From Thalassotalea sediminis (lineage in GTDB: Bacteria; Pseudomonadota; Gammaproteobacteria; Enterobacterales; Alteromonadaceae), in the NCBI RefSeq assembly GCF_030295915.1, contig NZ_AP027361.1, forward strand, positions 3,534,001 through 3,598,000: a stretch of 64,000 nt of DNA, in the 5' to 3' direction. The position numbers were made by a program, and so were the translations under genes. The notes under the pieces were generated by a model. That model was not told the origin of the DNA and ran no database searches. It saw only the letters and a program-made list of their open reading frames with translations. Positions 38,006 through 46,752 of the stretch are shown one piece after another. Numbering within the stretch: position 1 is the first letter of the stretch; every line of letters starts with the position of its first letter.

Positions 38006-39804
38006 GTAAGCTTGTCACCTATTATCGTCTTGGCATAACCAATGTTTTGGCGGTAGCGTTTTATCGCGTAAAGGTAAAAATAGGCTATTTCGAAAAAATA
38101 ATGCCCATTGATAAGCAAAGCTATCCAGACAGGTTCTTTACCACAATGAATAACGATAACGGTAACGAGAACATACGTACGGTTGACACTAAAGCATTTG
38201 GTTGGATGCCTGTTGACGTTAAACAAGATATCGATTGGCTAACCTCGATAATTAATCACCACCATATTACTAATAATCGTCGACATTGGAGTCGTATAAG
38301 TGATTTTGCATTAGCCATAGGTGATATTAAAGGTGTCTGGGAACTTTCAAGGTTTACGTGGTTGTTTTCGTTAACCTTGCAATACCTAAAAACAGGCAAA
38401 CAAGCTTACCTGCAGCGGCTAAACTTACACTTAAATCAATGGTTAGAAAGTAATCCGGTCAATCAAGGCGTTAACTGGAAATGTGGCCAAGAAGCATCTA
38501 TTCGCGTTATGCATTTAGCCGCCACCGCGCACCTTTTGCACCAAGATAAAGAACTGAGCTCGTCGCTTAAGCTTTTACTCACCGCACATTTACAGCGCAT
38601 CGCGCCAACGGTTAGCTACGCAATTGCACAAGATAATAACCACGGCACCAGTGAAGCTGCCGCGCTTTACATTGGCAGTGCAGTACTGCTGCAACAACCC
38701 GCTTGTGATAACAAAGCGCAATTATTAACGTGGTTGAACTTGGGGCGGAAAACATTTGAAAATCGCTGCAAAAAGCTAATTGAAGAAGACGGCTGTTTTA
38801 GTCAACATTCCAGCAATTACCATCGGTTAATGTTAGATTGCGCCTCGCTCACTGAGTTTTTTAGGGATAAATATCAACTATCCGCATTCTCTGATGCTTG
38901 GTATCAAGCATTAAAACATGCAACGCTATGGCTAGACAGCATTACAGATCCTAGTACAGGGCAAACACCCATTTTAGGTCTTAATGATGGTGCCCAACTG
39001 CTACCAGTAACACCATGTGACTATCTCGACTTTAGACCCAGTGTGCAATGGGCGTATCAGCTGTTTTTAAAAAAAACGCGTTATCAACAAGGTGACTTTC
39101 AGCAGCTTGCTCAACTGTTCCATAATAGCGAGCCCCTAAAAGTTAATGAGCCAACACTCCATGCGCTCAACAGTGACTATCAACACTTGAAGAGAGGGCA
39201 TTGGCGGGCATTTTTATCAACACCAACAGCAAAATTTCGTCCGACTCAATGTGACGCATTGCATATCGATTTATGGTGTGGCTCTGACAATATTTTTATT
39301 GGAACCGGCACCTATAGTTACAACTGTCATCCAAAATGGCAGGACTATTTTCCAAGCACACGCGCACAAAATACCGTGATGTTCGACGAAGATGAGCAAA
39401 TGAAAAAAATCTCACGGTTTTTATACGCTGATTGGATCAAAGTTTATGTTATAGAACGACAAAGTCATACCCTATCAGCAAAATATAATAGTAAAGCACA
39501 CCAACATTGTCGACAAGTCAGTCTAAAAGACAAACAAGCTATCATCATTGATACCGTAAACAGTTTTACCAAGCAAGCTTGCCTACGTTGGCACCTCTCA
39601 CCAAGCAATTGGCAGTTAAGCGGCCAAACAATTTCAAACAAATACTATAAAATAACGCTAAGCAGCACCGTTAAAATTAACAAACTATCACTTGTTGAAG
39701 GGTGGTACTCACGTTACTATTTAAAAAAAGAACCCATTACTGTTATTGAATTGATCATCGATAGACCGGGAATAATCACTACCACCGTAAGCAAAGTTGT
39801 ATGA
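37999..39804 (+). CDS. Heparinase II/III-like protein (alginate-lyase-type fold)
   Basis: This 601-residue protein has an alpha/alpha-barrel N-terminal half (with WKCGQEASIRVMHLA and AIAQDNNHGTSEAAALYIGSA) and a beta-sheet C-terminal half of the heparinase II/III type (NTVMFDEDEQM). The HGTSEA segment contains the histidine region used by lyases of this fold. It has no signal peptide by eye, so it may work in the cytoplasm. Heparinase-like genes are typical partners of the bi-domain oxidoreductase in surface-polysaccharide loci, where they may cleave or modify uronate-containing glycans. The start ATG overlaps the previous stop and its end overlaps the glycosyltransferase start. Confidence 0.82.
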   Translation: MLSKLVTYYRLGITNVLAVAFYRVKVKIGYFEKIMPIDKQSYPDRFFTTMNNDNGNENIRTVDTKAFGWMPVDVKQDIDWLTSIINHHHITNNRRHWSRISDFALAIGDIKGVWELSRFTWLFSLTLQYLKTGKQAYLQRLNLHLNQWLESNPVNQGVNWKCGQEASIRVMHLAATAHLLHQDKELSSSLKLLLTAHLQRIAPTVSYAIAQDNNHGTSEAAALYIGSAVLLQQPACDNKAQLLTWLNLGRKTFENRCKKLIEEDGCFSQHSSNYHRLMLDCASLTEFFRDKYQLSAFSDAWYQALKHATLWLDSITDPSTGQTPILGLNDGAQLLPVTPCDYLDFRPSVQWAYQLFLKKTRYQQGDFQQLAQLFHNSEPLKVNEPTLHALNSDYQHLKRGHWRAFLSTPTAKFRPTQCDALHIDLWCGSDNIFIGTGTYSYNCHPKWQDYFPSTRAQNTVMFDEDEQMKKISRFLYADWIKVYVIERQSHTLSAKYNSKAHQHCRQVSLKDKQAIIIDTVNSFTKQACLRWHLSPSNWQLSGQTISNKYYKITLSSTVKINKLSLVEGWYSRYYLKKEPITVIELIIDRPGIITTTVSKVV

Positions 39805-41024
39805 GAATCCTCTACTTTCATCAACACTTTTCTACTCCAAAAGGCGCTACGGGAATTCGCTCCTATGAAATGGCTAGAAAACTGACAGCACAAGGCCATC
39901 AAGTTACCATGGTTTGTGGGTCATACAGTGGCGGCAATACTGGGCTGACCATGCCATTTGTTAATGGTCAGCGACGAGGAACCGTTGATAATATCGATAT
40001 TATCGAATTTGAAATTGACTATGCTAACGCGCAATCATTGCTAAAGCGGACGTTGGTGTTTGCTAAATTTGCCTACAAATCAATAAAAATAGCGTTAAAG
40101 CATGATTATGATTTAGCATTTGCCACCACCACACCGCTCACCGCAGCGTTGCCTGGGCTTGCGGCGCGTTGGCTAAAACGTAAAACCTTCATTTTCGAAG
40201 TGCGTGATCTCTGGCCGGAATTACCCAAAGCCATGGGAGTGATCACTAACCCTTTAGTTTTGTTTGCCATGTCCAGTTTAGAACGTTTAGCCTATCGATC
40301 CGCACATGGCCATATAGGGTTATCGCCAGGTATTGTAACGGGTATAAAACAACATATTGCTCAGGACAAAAATATCGCATTAATTCCAAACGGTTGTGAT
40401 CTCGATATCTTTGCACAGAGTCTAGATGAGTGGCAACCTGAGGGCATTAATAGCGATGATTTTGTCGCAGTGTTTTCAGGAACGCACGGCCAAGCAAATG
40501 GCTTGCATGCCATCATAAACGCCGCAGAAATGACACTTAAACAGGCACCACAAATTAAGTTTCTATTGGTTGGCCAAGGAAAGTTAAAGCCCGAATTAAT
40601 GAGACTTGCCAACGACAAAAAGCTGTCTAATATCATTTTTTTAGCGCCAATTAACAAGGCATTATTAGCGAAACTATTCAATCGTGCTGATGTTGGTTTA
40701 CAAGTGTTAGCGAACATTCCAGCCTTTTATCATGGTACTTCGCCCAATAAATTTTTTGACTATATCGCTGCGGGCCTTCCCGTAATCAACAACTACCCTG
40801 GTTGGCTTGCGGAAGCTATTACTGAACATCAATGCGGAATAGCGGTCGAGCCTGATAATACACCTGCGTTAGTCGATGCTTTAATAAAGCTATCAACACA
40901 AGAGTCCTTATGCAAACAAATGGGGAAAAATGCCCGTAAGTTAGCAAAGCAGCAGTTTTCTCGTCAACAACTCGCTCAGCAATTTGTTGACTATATTGAA
41001 CAGGTGCACGCCAACAATGATTAA
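39801..41024 (+). CDS. Glycosyltransferase family 4, WbuB-like
   Basis: This 407-residue GT-B glycosyltransferase starts RILYFHQHFSTPKGATGIRSYEMA, which resembles the WbuB family. The C-terminal domain has VFSGTHGQANGLHAII, LVGQG and GTSPNKFFDYIAAGLPVI, where the loop with the conserved acidic residue binds the donor nucleotide sugar. WbuB-type enzymes add a deoxy or amino sugar in O-antigen synthesis. It overlaps the heparinase-like gene by 4 bases and overlaps the sugar phosphotransferase gene start by 8 bases, so the whole set is one transcript. Donor unknown. Confidence 0.88.
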   Translation: MRILYFHQHFSTPKGATGIRSYEMARKLTAQGHQVTMVCGSYSGGNTGLTMPFVNGQRRGTVDNIDIIEFEIDYANAQSLLKRTLVFAKFAYKSIKIALKHDYDLAFATTTPLTAALPGLAARWLKRKTFIFEVRDLWPELPKAMGVITNPLVLFAMSSLERLAYRSAHGHIGLSPGIVTGIKQHIAQDKNIALIPNGCDLDIFAQSLDEWQPEGINSDDFVAVFSGTHGQANGLHAIINAAEMTLKQAPQIKFLLVGQGKLKPELMRLANDKKLSNIIFLAPINKALLAKLFNRADVGLQVLANIPAFYHGTSPNKFFDYIAAGLPVINNYPGWLAEAITEHQCGIAVEPDNTPALVDALIKLSTQESLCKQMGKNARKLAKQQFSRQQLAQQFVDYIEQVHANND

Positions 41025-41616
41025 ACGCTTCTTTGATATTGTCGTTTCAGCGACTGCTCTCATATTGTTGTCTCCACTTCTACTATTCATTGCGTGGCGA
41101 GTTGCAAAAAACCTTGGAAGACCAGTCTTTTTTAAACAACCGAGACCAGGGTTAAATGGTAACGTATTTAATATGCTTAAATTCAGAACCATGCGTGATG
41201 CCACAGATACTAATGGCGTACCGCTTGCTGATGAAGATCGTTTAACCGCTTTTGGAAAATCGCTGCGAGCGAGCAGTTTAGATGAACTGCCAGGGCTGTG
41301 GAATGTCTTAATAGGTAACATGAGCTTAGTCGGGCCAAGGCCACTACTTGTTGAATATTTACCTTTATATTCCAATGAGCAAGCAAGACGACATAACGTA
41401 AAACCAGGGATCACAGGATGGGCTCAAGTTAATGGTCGTAACGCGATCACATGGGAAGATAAATTTTTACTTGATGTTTGGTATGTGGATCATCAATCAT
41501 TGTGGTTAGACATAAAGATATTATTAATGACCGTAAAAAAGGTTATTACCAAAGCAGATATTCATGCTGAGGGGCAAGTAACCATGAGTAAATTTAAGGG
41601 GAATCAACATGAGTAA
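41017..41616 (+). CDS. Initiating sugar-1-phosphate transferase, PglC-like
   Basis: This approximately 199-residue monotopic phosphoglycosyl transferase moves a sugar phosphate from a nucleotide sugar to undecaprenyl phosphate, the first step of repeat-unit assembly. It has one N-terminal re-entrant helix (RFFDIVVSATALILLSPLLL), the basic motif FKQPRPG, the KFRTMRD motif, the Asp-Glu pair in SSLDELPGLWN, GPRPLL and KPGITGWAQVNGRN. I chose the ATG at 41017, which gives MIKRFFDIV, the usual start; an upstream in-frame start only adds residues inside the previous gene. The short PglC-like length matches the neighbouring PglD/E/F homologues. Confidence 0.93.
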   Translation: MIKRFFDIVVSATALILLSPLLLFIAWRVAKNLGRPVFFKQPRPGLNGNVFNMLKFRTMRDATDTNGVPLADEDRLTAFGKSLRASSLDELPGLWNVLIGNMSLVGPRPLLVEYLPLYSNEQARRHNVKPGITGWAQVNGRNAITWEDKFLLDVWYVDHQSLWLDIKILLMTVKKVITKADIHAEGQVTMSKFKGNQHE

Positions 41617-42238
41617 ATTACTAATTATCGGCGCTGGTGGACATGGCAGGGTCATTGCCGATTGTGCAGAAGCGAGCCGACAATACTCGGAAATTGCATT
41701 TTTAGACGATACATACCCTGAGCGAGAAACAAACTTAAACTGGCCTATTATTGATAAATCTTCTCAATGGAAGTGTTATCAAGATGACTATGATTTCGCA
41801 TTAGCCATCGGCAATAATAAGTCACGTTTAGCCCTATATCACGCCTTAGCCAAATCAAGCGCACGATTACCTAATATTATTCACCCACGCGCTGTAGTCA
41901 GTAAACATGTTACGTTAGGCGCAGGTAATGTGATTTTTGCTAATGCGGTTATCAACCCAGGTACAACATTGGAAAACGTTTGTATCATCAATACAGGCGC
42001 AACCGTCGATCATGATTGCCATCTCGCTAATGCAGTACACATTTCGCCGGGCGCAAACTTAGCAGGAGGGATTAAAATCAACACATACTCCTGCTTTGGT
42101 GTTGGTAGTTGCTCAGTTCAATGTGTAGACATAGCAGAAAATACTCAAATTGGTGCTGGTGCTGCTGTAACTCAATCGACCGAAGCAAATGGTCTATATG
42201 TTGGCGTGCCTGCTAAACGTATTAAAGATATCGATTAA
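41609..42238 (+). CDS. PglD/NeuD-family acetyltransferase
   Basis: This 209-residue protein has a Rossmann-like N-terminal sugar-nucleotide domain (LLIIGAGGHGRVIADCAEAS) and a left-handed beta-helix (HPRAVVSKHVTLGAGN, ATVDHDCHLANAVHISPGANLAGG). PglD acetylates the 4-amino group of a UDP-4-amino sugar to give UDP-di-N-acetylbacillosamine. The catalytic histidine is in TVDHDCHL. It overlaps the transferase gene by 8 bases and is followed after 9 bases by the aminotransferase gene, so PglC-D-E-F homologues are in a row. NeuD-type sialic acid acetylation is the alternative but no sialic acid genes are present. Confidence 0.88.
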   Translation: MSKLLIIGAGGHGRVIADCAEASRQYSEIAFLDDTYPERETNLNWPIIDKSSQWKCYQDDYDFALAIGNNKSRLALYHALAKSSARLPNIIHPRAVVSKHVTLGAGNVIFANAVINPGTTLENVCIINTGATVDHDCHLANAVHISPGANLAGGIKINTYSCFGVGSCSVQCVDIAENTQIGAGAAVTQSTEANGLYVGVPAKRIKDID

Positions 42239-42247
42239 GGAACTTTT

Positions 42248-43432
42248 GTGCAAAACACCGTAATATCACCTTGGCCTCATTACAGCCAAGAAGAAGCTGA
42301 CGCCGTATCAGGTGTTTTATTATCTAACAAAGTTAATTACTGGACGGGCAACGAAGGCCGAGCGTTTGAAAAAGAGTTTGCCCAGTATACACACAGTAAA
42401 TATGCTGTAGCCGTTGCAAATGGTACCTTAGCGCTCGATTTAGCCATGCATAGTTTAAATATCGGTGCAGGTGATGAAGTTATTGTCACGTCTAGAACCT
42501 TTATTGCTTCTGTAAGCAGCATTATAAATGCCGGTGCAACGCCCGTATTTGCCGATATCGATATTGACTCACAAAACATTACCGCCCAAACAATTAGTGC
42601 CGTATTATCACAAAAAACAAAAGCCATTATCTGTGTGCATTTAGCTGGTTGGCCATGCGATATGGACGCTATTATGGCTTTAGCCAATGAGCATGACCTC
42701 TTCGTCATTGAAGATTGTGCACAAGCACACGGTGCAACATACAAGGGCCAAAGCGTTGGCAGCATAGGTCATATTGGTGCGTGGTCATTTTGCCAAGACA
42801 AAATTATGACCACGGGTGGTGAAGGCGGCATGTTAACCACCAATAGTGAAGCTATTTGGCGAAAAGCGTGGGCATTTAAAGATCATGGAAAATCTTATGC
42901 AGCGGTTTACGAAAAATCACATCCCCCTGGTTATCGCTGGCTACACGAGTCATTTGGCACCAATTGGCGCCTAACCGAAATGCAATCAGTCATTGGCCGC
43001 ATTCAATTAAAAAGAATGCCTGCTTGGCATGCCCTTCGAAGTGAATACGCAAAACGAATATTTAACACTTGTCAGAAATATCCATTTTTACGTGTGCCAG
43101 AATTGCCTGACAATATTGAGCATGCTTTTTATAAATGTTGTGTATTTGTCCGTCCAACGTTATTACCCTCAAATTGGTCGCGCGACGCTATTAGCCAAGC
43201 AATATCAGAACAAGGCATACCTTGTTTTTCTGGAAGTTGCTCAGAAGTTTATCTTGAAAAAGCGTTTGATAACACGCCTTTTAGACCAGAAAAACCGTTA
43301 GCTAATGCTCACCAATTAGGTGAAACAACACTCATGTTCTTAGTGCACCCAACACTTACACAACAAGAAATAGAAAAAACTTGCCACGTTATTGAACAAA
43401 TTTGCAACAAAATTGCAGACAGCAACATTTAA
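42248..43432 (+). CDS. PglE-like DegT/DnrJ/EryC1/StrS aminotransferase
   Basis: This 394-residue PLP-dependent sugar aminotransferase has VANGTLALDLAMHSL, the PLP aspartate in VIEDCAQAHGATYKG, and the Schiff-base lysine in FCQDKIMTTGGEGGML. Enzymes next to PglD and PglF homologues aminate a UDP-4-keto-6-deoxy sugar at C4 in bacillosamine synthesis. The start is a GTG with an AAGGAA ribosome site. It follows the acetyltransferase gene by 9 bases. The reaction as such is certain; the exact sugar is inferred from the neighbours. Confidence 0.92.
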   Translation: MQNTVISPWPHYSQEEADAVSGVLLSNKVNYWTGNEGRAFEKEFAQYTHSKYAVAVANGTLALDLAMHSLNIGAGDEVIVTSRTFIASVSSIINAGATPVFADIDIDSQNITAQTISAVLSQKTKAIICVHLAGWPCDMDAIMALANEHDLFVIEDCAQAHGATYKGQSVGSIGHIGAWSFCQDKIMTTGGEGGMLTTNSEAIWRKAWAFKDHGKSYAAVYEKSHPPGYRWLHESFGTNWRLTEMQSVIGRIQLKRMPAWHALRSEYAKRIFNTCQKYPFLRVPELPDNIEHAFYKCCVFVRPTLLPSNWSRDAISQAISEQGIPCFSGSCSEVYLEKAFDNTPFRPEKPLANAHQLGETTLMFLVHPTLTQQEIEKTCHVIEQICNKIADSNI

Positions 43433-43533
43433 CCTGTTAATATAACAAAAAGTTAACATTTTAAGATTAGCATCACGTGTTAACTTGCACTGAAATGTTA
43501 GCTTAATAATGTTTGGTATACAGGGTTTTCCCG

Positions 43534-45450
43534 ATGATAAGAAAAATTGATTTAATTCCAAGCTCTGCAAAGTTACTACTCGCATTAACCTATGATGTTA
43601 CCGCGCTAGGCGCGGCATTTTTTCTTGCCTATTTGATGCGTTTAGGCGCAACCAATATTTCCTTTGACTGGCCGGAATGGGCGGTATTTCTGCATGTATG
43701 TTTAGGCACAATGCTCATCTTTTATTTTCTCGGTATCTACCGCTCCGTCGTTAGATACTTTAACTCACGTGCAACACTTAAGGTTATCGGAATACTAGGG
43801 CTTTCAACGCTAATATTTTATCTATCCGGTTTATTTTTTGACGCCTTTGTACCGCGCTCAGTCCCGATTGTTTTTTTTGTTTTAGCCGCTAGTTTAATTG
43901 CCGGTGCGCGCGCGGTAATTGGACTAATAACTAATCATAAACTCTTTGATGAACGCGAAGCCGTGATCATTTACGGTGCAGGTAGTACGGGTCGTCAATT
44001 GGCGAATACGCTATTAGCAGGTAACCAATACCAACCTATTGCGTTTATCGACGAGAAAAGTCGATATCATGGTAGAGAAGTACTAGGCCTTAAAATATAT
44101 GCATTGACGCATATTGAAAAATTACTCAAAAGTTATGGGCAATTTAAAGTGCTCATTGCGGTATCAAAAGTACGTCAAACACGCATGCAGGAAATTGTTG
44201 CCGCAATAGAGCCTCATGCGCTTGAGTTACTCGCAATTCCCCCGATGGCGGATATTCTGTCAGGAAAGCAAAAAATTGATGAATTACGTGAAGTTTCTAT
44301 AACCGAATTATTAGGTAGAGAGCCTGTCGAACCAATCCCTGAATTACTCAGTGCTAACATCAAAAATAAGGTGGTCATGGTATCTGGCGCAGGTGGCTCA
44401 ATCGGTAAAGAATTATGTCGACAAATCATTCATCAAGATCCAAAAAAGCTTGTTCTGTTAGATGTTAGTGAGGCCTTCTTATATGAAATTAATCAAGAGT
44501 TGAGTGAATACCTTCAAGAAGTTAATGCGACAATTCCACTCGTGCCCTTAATCGGCAATGTGCAAAACGGTATGCTGATGAGCAGCATATTCCATAGCGA
44601 ACAAGTCCAAACAATCTATCATGCCGCCGCTTATAAACATGTGCCACTTGTTGAGCACAATGTCATGGCGGGTATCTCTAATAATGTGTTAGGCACTTAT
44701 GAAATTGCTCAGGCAGCAATTTTCTGTGAGGTAGAAACATTTGTTTTGATTTCAACAGACAAAGCTGTGCGTCCTGCTAATGTAATGGGCGCTACAAAAC
44801 GTTTAGCTGAGCTCATACTCCAGTCGTTAGCACCTAGAGATCATAATACGCGCTTTGTCATGGTTCGGTTTGGCAATGTACTAGGCTCCTCTGGCTCTGT
44901 CGTGCCACTGTTTAAAAAGCAAATACGTGCCGGCGGTCCAATCACGATCACTCACCCAGATATTATTCGCTACTTTATGACCATTCCAGAGGCGGCACAA
45001 TTAGTGATTCAAGCAGGCGCTATGGGTACAGGCGGAGATGTTTTTGTCCTTGATATGGGTGAGCCAGTTAAAATCGTTGATTTGGCTTATAATATTACCC
45101 ACCTAATGGGGCTCACCATTAAAGATGCGCAAAATCCTCAAGGAGACATCGAAATAAAATACAGTGGCCTTAGACCTGGTGAAAAGTTGTATGAAGAGCT
45201 ATTAATTGATGATCATGCGCAGCCGACACGCCACGAAAGGATACTAACAGCAAACGAACGCTCCTTGTGTTGGCCCGATGTAAATCGCTTATTAAATCAA
45301 ATCAATGATGCCATGCGTGCAGAAGATACTGACGCGCTGCGCAACATTCTCCTGAATGCCCCGCTAGAATACAGACCCGAGCAAGAATCATTAGAAAATG
45401 AAACTAATGAAAAAGTATCAACGAGTAACCCATCTTCTATCGCCAGTTAA
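43534..45450 (+). CDS. PglF/WbpM/CapD-like UDP-sugar 4,6-dehydratase
   Basis: This approximately 638-residue membrane-anchored dehydratase makes the UDP-4-keto-6-deoxy-GlcNAc used by the aminotransferase. There are four N-terminal transmembrane helices (residues about 10-115), then a CoA-binding-like Rossmann domain (VIIYGAGSTGRQL), then the short-chain dehydrogenase domain (VMVSGAGGSIGKEL). The catalytic site has STDKAVRPANVMGATKRLAE, in which the usual tyrosine is replaced by methionine, as in PglF/WbpM. I chose the ATG at 43534 with an AGGG ribosome site; a TTG start 21 bases upstream is less likely. It closes the polysaccharide locus. Confidence 0.94.
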   Translation: MIRKIDLIPSSAKLLLALTYDVTALGAAFFLAYLMRLGATNISFDWPEWAVFLHVCLGTMLIFYFLGIYRSVVRYFNSRATLKVIGILGLSTLIFYLSGLFFDAFVPRSVPIVFFVLAASLIAGARAVIGLITNHKLFDEREAVIIYGAGSTGRQLANTLLAGNQYQPIAFIDEKSRYHGREVLGLKIYALTHIEKLLKSYGQFKVLIAVSKVRQTRMQEIVAAIEPHALELLAIPPMADILSGKQKIDELREVSITELLGREPVEPIPELLSANIKNKVVMVSGAGGSIGKELCRQIIHQDPKKLVLLDVSEAFLYEINQELSEYLQEVNATIPLVPLIGNVQNGMLMSSIFHSEQVQTIYHAAAYKHVPLVEHNVMAGISNNVLGTYEIAQAAIFCEVETFVLISTDKAVRPANVMGATKRLAELILQSLAPRDHNTRFVMVRFGNVLGSSGSVVPLFKKQIRAGGPITITHPDIIRYFMTIPEAAQLVIQAGAMGTGGDVFVLDMGEPVKIVDLAYNITHLMGLTIKDAQNPQGDIEIKYSGLRPGEKLYEELLIDDHAQPTRHERILTANERSLCWPDVNRLLNQINDAMRAEDTDALRNILLNAPLEYRPEQESLENETNEKVSTSNPSSIAS

Positions 45451-45487
45451 TGATAGAATAATACAATACTAATAGCCCCCTGTCGTA

Positions 45488-46711
45488 ATGTCTCAACGCT
45501 CTCCAAACAATCAATACCAGCTATTAATCGATTCACATGAAATTGACGTCGACAAGTCTCAGCATGAAGCGGTTGAATACCTACAAAAACTGTATGTTGC
45601 CCTTACCGCCAAATCCGCATGGTTTCAACACAAGAGAAGGTCACTAAAAGGGCTTTATTTATGGGGGAAAGTAGGTCGCGGCAAAACATTTTTGATGGAT
45701 TTATTTGTTGCGAGTTTGCCAAAAAAAGTATGTAAACGGCAACATTTCCACCATTTTATGCAAGATGTTCATCAGCAACTTAATTACTGCGTAGGGCGCA
45801 CTGAACCGCTGAAATATGTCGCTCAACAGTTTAGCAAACAACATCGAGTGTTATGTTTTGATGAGTTTTTTGTTACCGATATTGGTGACGCCATGCTTTT
45901 AGGTAACTTACTTAAATACCTTTTCGAGTTTGGAGTAGTTGTCGTTTGCACGAGTAATTGTGCGCCACAAGCTCTGTACCGAAACGGCTTGCAACGAGCG
46001 CGTTTTTTACCGGCTATTACTGCCATAGAGCAGCACACTGACATATTACATTTAGACGGAGAAAAAGATCACAGAAAGCGAGTGCTAACTTACGCTAAGA
46101 ACTACATTGAGTTACCCTGCGACCAAGCACAACAACACAATATTCACAACGCACTGCTGAAGCAATTTGGTTTGCACACTGCCCCGCAAAACACTGTTCC
46201 TCAACGTGAGAATCGAAATAATAAGATCACAATTTTGGGGCGAGATATTCACTATATTGCTCAATTACGAGATGGAAAAAAGAATATCATTTGTTTTGAA
46301 TTTTCAACACTTTGCCAAGGACCACGTAGCCACTTCGATTACGTGGAACTCGCTAACATATTTGACACTATTTTGTTGTTCAATGTCCCGAATATGAGCG
46401 GTGCTGCTAACGAAACGATTAAAGCCAGAGGTACTGAAGACAACGGCTCAAACATTAACATTGCAGCAAGTGAGACAGGCCAACGTGAAGTCATGTTAGC
46501 CCCCTTAGATGATGCTGCGAGAAGATTTATCGCCCTAATAGATGAATGTTATGATCGCCATATTACTGTGGTTATAACCGCACACGTTGCGCAAGCTAAG
46601 TTGTATAACAGCGGTACTTTATTGTTTGAATTTGAACGTGCTAAAAGTCGTTTAATTGAAATGTCTACCGTCGAATATCAGCATAAAAGATCAGCGTCAC
46701 CATATCTTTAA
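45488..46711 (+). CDS. zapE: Cell division protein ZapE (AFG1-like ATPase)
   Basis: This 407-residue AFG1-family P-loop ATPase has Walker A GLYLWGKVGRGKT, the Walker B/switch region VLCFDEFFVTDIGDAMLL, and FEFSTLCQGPRSHFDYVELA in the C-terminal half. ZapE modulates the Z ring during division under stress in E. coli. Relative to the usual length of about 375, it has an extra stretch of roughly 35 residues (about 304-338) between the segment FNVPNM and DDAARRFIALIDE. It has its own gap of 37 bases after the polysaccharide locus; its function is unrelated to the locus. Confidence 0.9.
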   Translation: MSQRSPNNQYQLLIDSHEIDVDKSQHEAVEYLQKLYVALTAKSAWFQHKRRSLKGLYLWGKVGRGKTFLMDLFVASLPKKVCKRQHFHHFMQDVHQQLNYCVGRTEPLKYVAQQFSKQHRVLCFDEFFVTDIGDAMLLGNLLKYLFEFGVVVVCTSNCAPQALYRNGLQRARFLPAITAIEQHTDILHLDGEKDHRKRVLTYAKNYIELPCDQAQQHNIHNALLKQFGLHTAPQNTVPQRENRNNKITILGRDIHYIAQLRDGKKNIICFEFSTLCQGPRSHFDYVELANIFDTILLFNVPNMSGAANETIKARGTEDNGSNINIAASETGQREVMLAPLDDAARRFIALIDECYDRHITVVITAHVAQAKLYNSGTLLFEFERAKSRLIEMSTVEYQHKRSASPYL

Positions 46712-46752
46712 CCATAATTGCCGTACACAGTTTAGAAACGTCACTTAGGTCT

